DNA from: an uncultured Pelagibacteraceae bacterium
GTDB lineage: Bacteria > Pseudomonadota > Alphaproteobacteria > Pelagibacterales > Pelagibacteraceae
Length of the DNA: 55,054 nt
Direction: 5' to 3'
Assembly (NCBI GenBank): GCA_902570695.1
Contig: CACFZE010000009.1
Coordinates: 1 to 55,054 of the forward strand
Below, one piece after another: positions 48,718 through 55,054 of this stretch (positions within the stretch are counted from its first letter, which is position 1; each line of letters begins with the position of its first letter). The notes under the pieces are model-generated. The model was not told where the DNA came from, ran no database searches, and saw only the letters and a list, made by a program, of their open reading frames with translations. The translations under genes and the position numbers were made by a program.

Positions 48718-49647
48718 TTATGTATTTTCCGACTCGATTAATGCATTTACATGATAATTGGCGCTTTCAGCAAGTGCTTTTAGGTCGTATCCACCTTCTA
48801 ATAAAGATACCACTTTACCATTAGTAAATTTATTAGTGGCTTTTAGTGTTCTTCTTGTTATTTCATAAAAATCTTTGGATGAAAGTTCAAATTGAGCTAA
48901 TGGATCGTTCTTGTGAGCATCAAAGCCAGCAGAAAAGATTAGGTAATCAGGCTTATATTCAATTAACCTATCTAAAACTCTATCATAAGCATTAAAATAC
49001 TCCTCAGAATTTGTGCCAGCAGGAAGAGGTATATTAAGAGAATTATTATACTTTCCCTTATCTTTTTCTGAGCCACCACCTGGATAAAATGGATATTGAT
49101 GTGTTGATATATAAAGTGAATTTTTGTTGTCATACATTACATCATAATTTCCATTTCCCCAATGAACATCAAAATCTACACATGCAATTCTTTTATAATT
49201 ATATTTTTTAATTAAATAATTAACTGCAACACCTGCATTAGAAATACAGCAAAAGCCCATTGATTTATTTTTTTCAGCATGGTGTCCCGGTGGTCTTACA
49301 ACACAAAAAGCATTTTTATACTTTTTATTCTCAATTCCATCTATTGCACTTATGGCTGATCCTGCAGCTTGAAATACTGCATCCTTACTTCCAGGCGATA
49401 CAACTGTATCACCATCTAAAAAATTTAAGCCACTTTTGGGAAATGAATTATTTAAATTATTAATATAATCTTTAGAATGTGTCATATTAAGAATATCATT
49501 AGGAACAATATCTGGCTTATCCCAAAGCAGTTCTTTATTTTTTTTTAAAGTATCAATTATTGAAACCACTCTCTTCGGTTGCTCTGGATGACCATCGCCT
49601 GTTATATGTTTTTCTGAAGATTCAGATGCTATAATTGCTGTTTTCAA
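48718..49647 (-). CDS. Histone-deacetylase-family deacylase
   Basis: A 309-residue class II HDAC-like enzyme. The catalytic pair is H122-H123 in RPPGHHAE, zinc ligands are D160 and H162 (VDFDVHWGNG) and D243 (SAGFDAHKNDPL), and Y287 lies in EGGYD; all key residues are present. Bacterial members deacetylate acetylpolyamines, acetylated proteins or other N-acyl groups; the substrate here is not known. The start is TTG at 49647, overlapping the dapE stop (TTGA). It is directly followed by the SET-domain gene, so the two are coexpressed. Confidence 0.92.
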   Translation of the reverse strand: MKTAIIASESSEKHITGDGHPEQPKRVVSIIDTLKKNKELLWDKPDIVPNDILNMTHSKDYINNLNNSFPKSGLNFLDGDTVVSPGSKDAVFQAAGSAISAIDGIENKKYKNAFCVVRPPGHHAEKNKSMGFCCISNAGVAVNYLIKKYNYKRIACVDFDVHWGNGNYDVMYDNKNSLYISTHQYPFYPGGGSEKDKGKYNNSLNIPLPAGTNSEEYFNAYDRVLDRLIEYKPDYLIFSAGFDAHKNDPLAQFELSSKDFYEITRRTLKATNKFTNGKVVSLLEGGYDLKALAESANYHVNALIESENT

Positions 49648-50786
49648 GTGAAATAATTATGTAAAATGTTCTCATAAATCTTAGTTAACTTTTTTAAATC
49701 TGAGATCGATGTTCTCTCGTTGACCATATGAATAGTATTATTTCTTAACCCCAGCTCAAGACGCGGTATCGAACCTAAAAATCTGCTGTCACTTGTGCCA
49801 CCTCTACAATTTAATTTTGCATTTTTACCTGTAATTTTTTTTACAACTTTTTTTACCATATAAATTTCTTTATTTGGCTCTGTGTAAAATGCTTCTCCAC
49901 TTACTTTATAATTTATTTTAGTTTTGCAATTTTCTTTTTTTGCAACTGCATTAATAATTTTACTAAGTTTTTGTTTCAAAGATGTTGATTTATAAGTTGA
50001 ATTAAATCTAACATTAAATTTAGCACTTGCAGATTGTGGAACTACATTTTCAGAAATATTATCCACATTCATTTTTGTAAATTCTAAATTTGATGGCGGC
50101 ATATACTTTGTTCCTTTGTCTAGCTGAACACTTTTCAGTTTAGATATTATTTTAGCGAGAGCAGTACATGGATTTATATATGTCCCATAAAATGCAGAGT
50201 GCCCACTTTTTCCATATACTGTTACTGTTCCATTCATAGAACCTCTTCTTCCAATCCTGATTTCATCTCCAACTGATTTATTTGATGACGGTTCGCCTAC
50301 TACCGAAAAATCAATTTTTTCTTTTTTTTTCTTTAAATATTTCATAACGGCTGGACAACCATGACCTGTAGTTTCTTCATCAGCTGTAATTATTATTGAT
50401 ATAGAACCTTTAAATTTTTTATTTTTAATAAAATTACTTACAGCACTTATCCAACATGCCACACTACCTTTCATGTCCTGGGATCCTCTTCCATATAAAT
50501 ATCCTTTTTTTACTACTGCTTTAAATGGCGGAAACTCCCAATTATTGAGGTTAGCAACCACATCTGTATGACCCAAATAATTAATGTTAGGTTTTGATTT
50601 ACCAAATTTTGCATATAAATTTAATGCAGGTTTAGCACCTGTACCTTTTGATTTTATTATATGACATTTAAAACCTATTGATGAGAGTTTCCTTGAAAGG
50701 AACTTCATAATACCTTTATCTTCTGTTTTAATTGTTTGAAATTTTATTAGCTCTTGAGCTAACGTCAGTTCATTATAAGTTTTCAT
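49644..50786 (-). CDS. dapE: Succinyl-diaminopimelate desuccinylase
   Basis: A 380-residue M20-family zinc hydrolase of lysine/peptidoglycan precursor synthesis. Metal ligands: H73 in GHTDVV, D104 in GRGSQDMKG, E138 in TADEE (E137 is the general base), and the C-terminal histidine in NNTIHMVNE. Full length. It follows dapD by four bases and supplies LL-diaminopimelate. Confidence 0.93.
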   Translation of the reverse strand: MKTYNELTLAQELIKFQTIKTEDKGIMKFLSRKLSSIGFKCHIIKSKGTGAKPALNLYAKFGKSKPNINYLGHTDVVANLNNWEFPPFKAVVKKGYLYGRGSQDMKGSVACWISAVSNFIKNKKFKGSISIIITADEETTGHGCPAVMKYLKKKKEKIDFSVVGEPSSNKSVGDEIRIGRRGSMNGTVTVYGKSGHSAFYGTYINPCTALAKIISKLKSVQLDKGTKYMPPSNLEFTKMNVDNISENVVPQSASAKFNVRFNSTYKSTSLKQKLSKIINAVAKKENCKTKINYKVSGEAFYTEPNKEIYMVKKVVKKITGKNAKLNCRGGTSDSRFLGSIPRLELGLRNNTIHMVNERTSISDLKKLTKIYENILHNYFT

Positions 50787-50790
50787 TAAT

Positions 50791-51618
50791 CTATTCTCTT
50801 AAAAGATCATTTATTGAAGTCTTTGATCTTGTTTTTTCGTCTACTTGTTTGATTATTACCGCACAATATAATGATGGAGCGCTTGAATTATTTTTATCTG
50901 GTAGAGAACCTGGAACAACAACAGAATATGGTGGAATTTTACCGTAGCTTATTTCGCCTGTTTTCCTGTTAACAATTTTTGTTGATTGTCCAATATACAT
51001 CCCCATACTTAAAACAGAACCTTCGCCAACTATCACTCCTTCTACAACCTCAGACATTGCTCCTAAAAAAACATTGTCCTCAATGATTGTTGGTAATGCC
51101 TGTGCAGGCTCTAAAACTCCTCCAACTCCGCTACCTGCAGAGATATGACAATTTTTTCCGATTTGAGAACAGCTACCAGCTCTTGCAAAAGTATCTATCA
51201 TTGTTCCCTCGTCAATGTATGCTCCTATATTCACATAGCATGGCATTAAAACAGCATTTTTGCCTACAAAAGACCCTTTTCTCACTGGAGAATTAGGAAC
51301 CATTCTGAAACCAGCTTTTTCATGGTCCTCTTTAGACCAACCTGCCGTTTTACCTTTTAAAAGATGCGCCTTGTCATACCAACTACTGTAGGGGCCATTT
51401 AAATTTTCCATTGGATACATTCTAAAACTTAACATAATTGCTTTTTTTATGTGCTGATGTGTTACCCACTCACCATTGATTTTTTCAGCTACTCTGACTT
51501 TACCACTATCTAAGTCATCAATAATTTGATTAACAGTATTTTTTAAACTCTCATCTGAGTTTGGACTTACTTGGTCTCTATTTTCCCAAGCATCATTGAT
51601 TATATTTTCTATGCTCAT
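50791..51618 (-). CDS. dapD: Tetrahydrodipicolinate N-succinyltransferase
   Basis: A 275-residue enzyme: an N-terminal helical domain (1-100) and a left-handed beta-helix of hexapeptide repeats (about 105-240), with the family motif [21 protein letters not shown]. It transfers succinate from succinyl-CoA to tetrahydrodipicolinate. Together with dapE it defines the succinylase route to diaminopimelate. Four bases separate it from both neighbours. Confidence 0.95.
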   Translation of the reverse strand: MSIENIINDAWENRDQVSPNSDESLKNTVNQIIDDLDSGKVRVAEKINGEWVTHQHIKKAIMLSFRMYPMENLNGPYSSWYDKAHLLKGKTAGWSKEDHEKAGFRMVPNSPVRKGSFVGKNAVLMPCYVNIGAYIDEGTMIDTFARAGSCSQIGKNCHISAGSGVGGVLEPAQALPTIIEDNVFLGAMSEVVEGVIVGEGSVLSMGMYIGQSTKIVNRKTGEISYGKIPPYSVVVPGSLPDKNNSSAPSLYCAVIIKQVDEKTRSKTSINDLLRE

Positions 51619-51622
51619 AAAT

Positions 51623-52294
51623 TTAAGAACTTTTTAATAACCTTATTTCTTTTAAAAATAAAGAGAGATTTTCAATTTTATAATCGATGTAATCTTTGTC
51701 AGACTCTTTTTTCCCCCAGTATTCATTGTTGATAAGCCAAGCTGTTATTGTCCCTCGCTCTTTACCTATTGATAAATTTTTAGCTATATCCTCGATATAA
51801 AGAGTTTCTTTTGGATTGATCTTAAATTTATCAACCATTAGATCAAAGGCCCTGGCTTCAGGCTTAGGGTGATATTTTGCGTCTACGATGTCAAATATAT
51901 CTTTAAACTGGTCTTCAATACCAAGAGTTTTCACTATATTTTTTACGTGCGCTCTACTTCCGTTTGTGAATACGAATTTATTTAAATTTATGTTTTCAAG
52001 CTCATTTCTTAAAACAAGATCTTTTTCCATAAATGAAAGATCAATATCATGAACATACTCCAAGAATTCTTCCGGCGGTATATCATGATGTATCATCAAT
52101 CCATTTAAACTTGTGTTGTATTTGTGAAAATAATTTCTTTGTAATTCTTTAGCTTTTATAAGATCTAGGTTGAGTTTATTTGAGATATATTTTGTCATCC
52201 TTTTACTAACTTGTCCAAAAACTGCCTCTAAATCACTATATAAAACACCATCACAGTCGAATAAAATATTTTTTATATTTTTTAAATTATTCAT
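51623..52294 (-). CDS. HAD-superfamily pyrimidine 5'-nucleotidase-like phosphatase
   Basis: A 223-residue HAD hydrolase. Motif 1 is FDCDGVLYS (nucleophile D13, acid/base D15), motif 2 FTNGSRAH, motif 3/4 KPEARAF and YIEDIAKN. It resembles the pyrimidine 5'-nucleotidase (SDT1-like) group found between argB and dapD in many alphaproteobacteria. Likely dephosphorylates a small nucleotide; details unknown. Its ATG overlaps the argB stop (ATGA). Confidence 0.88.
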   Translation of the reverse strand: MNNLKNIKNILFDCDGVLYSDLEAVFGQVSKRMTKYISNKLNLDLIKAKELQRNYFHKYNTSLNGLMIHHDIPPEEFLEYVHDIDLSFMEKDLVLRNELENINLNKFVFTNGSRAHVKNIVKTLGIEDQFKDIFDIVDAKYHPKPEARAFDLMVDKFKINPKETLYIEDIAKNLSIGKERGTITAWLINNEYWGKKESDKDYIDYKIENLSLFLKEIRLLKSS

Positions 52295-53139
52295 TTTCTT
52301 ATCAACGTTCCCGCACCCTTGTCAGAAAATAACTCAAATAGTATTGAATGTGGTTTTCTTCCATCAACAATAACCACACCTTTAACTCCATTAGATATTG
52401 CATCCAGACAAGTGTTTATTTTTGGTATCATACCTCCAGAAATAATATTATTTTTTAACATTTCATTGGCTCTATTAAGATTAATCTCAGATATAAGTTT
52501 TTGATTTTCATCAAGAACCCCTTCAACATCTGTCATCAAAAGAAGTCGTCTAGCGTCGATCTCTTTTGCAATTGAACCTGCAGCAACATCTGCATTAATA
52601 TTATAAATTCTACCATCATCACCCAATCCCAAAGGAACAACAATTGGAATTTGTTTATTATTAATAAAATTTAATATTTTTTCTTTGTTAATTTTTTTTG
52701 GTGTCCCGACATATCCCAATTCTTTACTTTCAGGAATAATATTAATTACATTATTTTCTTTAGGTGATATTGAACAAACATTTGCATTTTTAGATTTTAA
52801 TTCATGTAAAATCTCTAAATTAAGCTCTAGTAAAGCATCTTCTATATATCCAATTGTTTTTTTGTCTGAAACTCTAAGTCCTTTGATAAATCTTGTTTCA
52901 ATATTATTTTCATCTAATTTTTTTTTAATATTTTTACCCCCACCATGAACGACTATTACTGATAAACCAATTTTATTTATTACTGAAATATCTTCTATGA
53001 ACTGATTAAATAGTCTTTTATCTAATAAAACAGATCCACCACATTTAATTACTATAACCTCAGACTGATATTTGTTTATATACTTTTCAACCTCATTAAT
53101 ATTCGGGCCATCTGTTGGAATAATCTTATCTAATTCCAT
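52291..53139 (-). CDS. argB: Acetylglutamate kinase
   Basis: A 282-residue amino-acid kinase of arginine synthesis, phosphorylating N-acetylglutamate. K32 with KCGGS begins the ATP site; VVHGGGK near 95-105 binds substrate; NADVAAGSIA and TDVEGV follow. Full length. It starts three bases after the yidC stop. In many alphaproteobacteria engB lies between yidC and argB; here there is no space for it. Confidence 0.95.
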   Translation of the reverse strand: MELDKIIPTDGPNINEVEKYINKYQSEVIVIKCGGSVLLDKRLFNQFIEDISVINKIGLSVIVVHGGGKNIKKKLDENNIETRFIKGLRVSDKKTIGYIEDALLELNLEILHELKSKNANVCSISPKENNVINIIPESKELGYVGTPKKINKEKILNFINNKQIPIVVPLGLGDDGRIYNINADVAAGSIAKEIDARRLLLMTDVEGVLDENQKLISEINLNRANEMLKNNIISGGMIPKINTCLDAISNGVKGVVIVDGRKPHSILFELFSDKGAGTLIRK

Positions 53140-53142
53140 TAA

Positions 53143-54825
53143 TTAAACTGTTTTAACTGAAGTTCTCTTCATAATTACATACTGTTGTGCCATTGTAAGC
53201 ACGTTGTTAATTGTCCAATATATAACTAATCCTGATGGAAAAGGTGCAAGTATCACTGTTAAAAATACAGGAAAAAACATAAATATTTTTTGCTGAATTG
53301 GATCTGGTGGTGTTGGATTAAGTTTTTGTTGCATCCACATTGTTACACCCATTGCTACTGGCCAAGCGCCAATAATTAAAAATGACGGGACATCATATGG
53401 TAACAAACCAAATAGATTAAACAAACTTGTTGGATCTCTTTCACTTAGATCATGTATCCAACCAAAAAAAGGCTGATGTCTCATTTCAATTGTTACAAAC
53501 AACATTTTATAAATTGCAAAGAAAAAAGGTATTTGAATTAAAATAGGCAAACACCCACTTACAGGATTCACCTTCTCTCTTTTATAAAGAGCCATCATTT
53601 CTTGCTGCAACTTCATTTTATCTTCCTTATGAAGTTCTTTAAGCCTTACCATTTCGGGTTGAAGAACTTTCATTTTAGCCATAGATCTAAATGAGTAGTT
53701 AGCGAGAGGAAAAAATAATATTCTTATACAAGCGGTAATTAGTATAATTGCAATTCCATAGTTGCCAGTCAATTTAAAAAAATAATCTGATATCAAAAAT
53801 ATTGGTTTTGTTAAGAAATATAGGAACCCCCAATCAATTGCTAAATCAAATTTATTAATATTTAGTTTTTCTGCATAACCATCAACAACATCCACTTCTT
53901 TTGCTGCAATAATCACTTTTACCTGATTAGTTTTACTTTCATTAGCTCTGACTTCTGTTGCAGCAGTTTCTATAAAGTTAGCTTTAAATTTATTTTTATA
54001 ATCGAAATCTGATCTAAAACTTTTATTATTTTCTGGGATTAAACTTGTTATCCAATATTTATCTGTAATACCCATCCACCCTTTGTTAGCATTTACAGAG
54101 TACTTTTTGTCTTTAATGTCATCGTAATCTTCTTCAACGAGATTATCATCAAAAACACCTAATAAACCTTCATGTAATATATAAAAATCAGTTACATCAG
54201 GAGCTACATTTCTAATTATCTGTCCGTAGGGATAAAAGTTATAAGTATTTTGAGTATTATTCGTAATTTTTTGTTTAACAGTAAATAAAAATTTATCATC
54301 AATACTTATTTCTTTCTCAAAAGTTATATCCTGCTCATTATTCCATACCAATTTAATTGGACTATTAGGTGTTAGTAATTTATTGCCAATAACTTCCCAC
54401 TTTGTATTTGAATTAGGAACTTCAATATTTTTGTTATTTATAGCCCAACCTGTTTCAATATAATAACCATTTTCAGACTCTTTAGGATTAAGTAAAACTA
54501 CATTTTCATCAGTATCTAGAGTTTCAGTATATTTCTTAAAAATCAGGTCATCAATTAAAGATCCCTCTAGAGAAATAGAACCTTTAATATTTTCATTTTC
54601 AAAAAGTATTCTTTCAACTTTGTTAATTGCCTCTGATCTAGAAATTTTATTATTCTCAATATTTTGCTCTATTTTAGGTGCTTCGTTTAGTTCAAGATTG
54701 TTTTTATTTTGATCAATATTAGTTACCTGCTTTGGATCAGAGCTTGGTGGAGCAAAAAATAATCCATAGAGAATTATTACTGCTGCGCTCAATGAAATTG
54801 CTGCTATTACGTTTCTTGTGTCCAT
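53143..54825 (-). CDS. yidC: Membrane protein insertase YidC
   Basis: A 560-residue inner-membrane insertase. An N-terminal anchor (residues 1-27) is followed by a periplasmic beta domain (about 60-330) and the five-span OXA1/YidC core (about 350-550; ITACIRILFFPLANYSFRSM, CLPILIQIPFFFAIYKML, with a core Arg in the groove). It inserts membrane proteins with or without SecYEG. Its ATG overlaps the yidD stop (TAATG). Confidence 0.96.
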   Translation of the reverse strand: MDTRNVIAAISLSAAVIILYGLFFAPPSSDPKQVTNIDQNKNNLELNEAPKIEQNIENNKISRSEAINKVERILFENENIKGSISLEGSLIDDLIFKKYTETLDTDENVVLLNPKESENGYYIETGWAINNKNIEVPNSNTKWEVIGNKLLTPNSPIKLVWNNEQDITFEKEISIDDKFLFTVKQKITNNTQNTYNFYPYGQIIRNVAPDVTDFYILHEGLLGVFDDNLVEEDYDDIKDKKYSVNANKGWMGITDKYWITSLIPENNKSFRSDFDYKNKFKANFIETAATEVRANESKTNQVKVIIAAKEVDVVDGYAEKLNINKFDLAIDWGFLYFLTKPIFLISDYFFKLTGNYGIAIILITACIRILFFPLANYSFRSMAKMKVLQPEMVRLKELHKEDKMKLQQEMMALYKREKVNPVSGCLPILIQIPFFFAIYKMLFVTIEMRHQPFFGWIHDLSERDPTSLFNLFGLLPYDVPSFLIIGAWPVAMGVTMWMQQKLNPTPPDPIQQKIFMFFPVFLTVILAPFPSGLVIYWTINNVLTMAQQYVIMKRTSVKTV

Positions 54826-55054
54826 TATTTTATATTCTTTTTCTTTACCGGATCATACCCATGTCCTCCTCCCAAAATTCTTATAGGATGACAAGTTAAA
54901 ATTCTTTTAGTGCCTTTGTAACAACCTTTCAAAACACCATATTCATTCAAACTATCAATAAAATATTCTGAACAGGTTGGAAGATATCTACAATTATTAC
55001 CTAAAACAGGTGAAATGAAATATTTATAAAATTTAATTAAATATATTAATCCTT
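54825..55054 (-). CDS. yidD: YidD membrane protein insertion efficiency factor (partial, 5' end outside window)
   Basis: The window edge cuts this gene: only the last 75 residues and the stop are present. Read on the minus strand it shows LIKFYKYFISPVLG, NCRYLPTCSEYFIDSL and the C-terminal HPIRILGGGHGYDPV, the hallmark of YidD with its three conserved cysteines. It probably assists insertion by YidC. The stop overlaps the yidC start as TAATG. rnpA and rpmH would be expected just beyond the edge. Confidence 0.95.
   Translation of the reverse strand, partial: GLIYLIKFYKYFISPVLGNNCRYLPTCSEYFIDSLNEYGVLKGCYKGTKRILTCHPIRILGGGHGYDPVKKKNIK

Overview
The window looks like a contiguous piece of a streamlined, very AT-rich alphaproteobacterial chromosome, most probably a marine SAR11-like (Pelagibacterales) bacterium. 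This rests on A/T-biased codon use with lysine- and asparagine-rich proteins, near-total coding density, very short spacers, and gene orders characteristic of Alphaproteobacteria: yidD-yidC-argB-HAD-dapD-dapE, aroK-aroB next to bolA/dnaJ/cobS/cobT, and helicase-fdxA-carD. The taxonomic call is inference from content and synteny; there is no 16S gene. I see no prophage, insertion sequence, CRISPR array or integrase. No gene-free stretch exceeds 300 bases; the largest are 35473-35642 and 4250-4411.

Layout. 1-4249: a 27-residue Lys/Arg protein with its own terminator, then a minus-strand operon (SUV3-like helicase, TerB-like protein, seven-iron ferredoxin, CarD regulator with a lysine tail). 4412-11097: acetoacetyl-CoA synthetase, an aminotransferase, then a TAXI-type TRAP receptor and fused permease separated by a strong terminator. 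11094-11686 (minus): tRNA-Arg, a 27-residue membrane peptide candidate and a thioesterase. 11798-18145: pyruvate dehydrogenase E1 (with a fused lipoyl domain) and E2, a gamma-butyrobetaine-hydroxylase-like dioxygenase and an EamA exporter. 18140-25769: uppP, gltD-gltB and an alpha/beta hydrolase. 25812-35472: glycosyltransferase, thrS, infC, rpmI, rplT, pheS, pheT, lepA and tRNA-Ser. 35643-38981: gyrB and a RegB-type redox sensor kinase. 38973-42254 (minus): a J-domain protein, cobS and cobT. 42275-44129: bolA, then aroB and aroK on the minus strand. 44226-48264: a 46-residue membrane protein, a 579-residue secreted protein of unknown function, def, fmt and truA. 48254-55054 (minus): yidD (cut by the window edge), yidC, argB, a HAD nucleotidase, dapD, dapE, an HDAC-family deacylase and a SET-domain methyltransferase.

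How the genes fit together. Most are core functions: translation, nitrogen assimilation (GOGAT), lysine/cell-wall precursor, arginine and aromatic synthesis, pyruvate oxidation, membrane protein insertion. Accessory interest lies in (i) the lipoyl-E1 fusion, (ii) the SET/HDAC pair together with lysine-tail proteins, which invites a bacterial 'chromatin modification' hypothesis, (iii) the cobS/cobT/J-domain module without other cobalamin genes, (iv) an altered H-box in RegB, and (v) two unannotated-size small membrane proteins. Expression architecture is compact: stop/start overlaps of the form TAATG or ATGA occur at thirteen junctions, all six pairs of directly abutting convergent genes overlap at their 3' ends, and only two convincing intrinsic terminators are visible.
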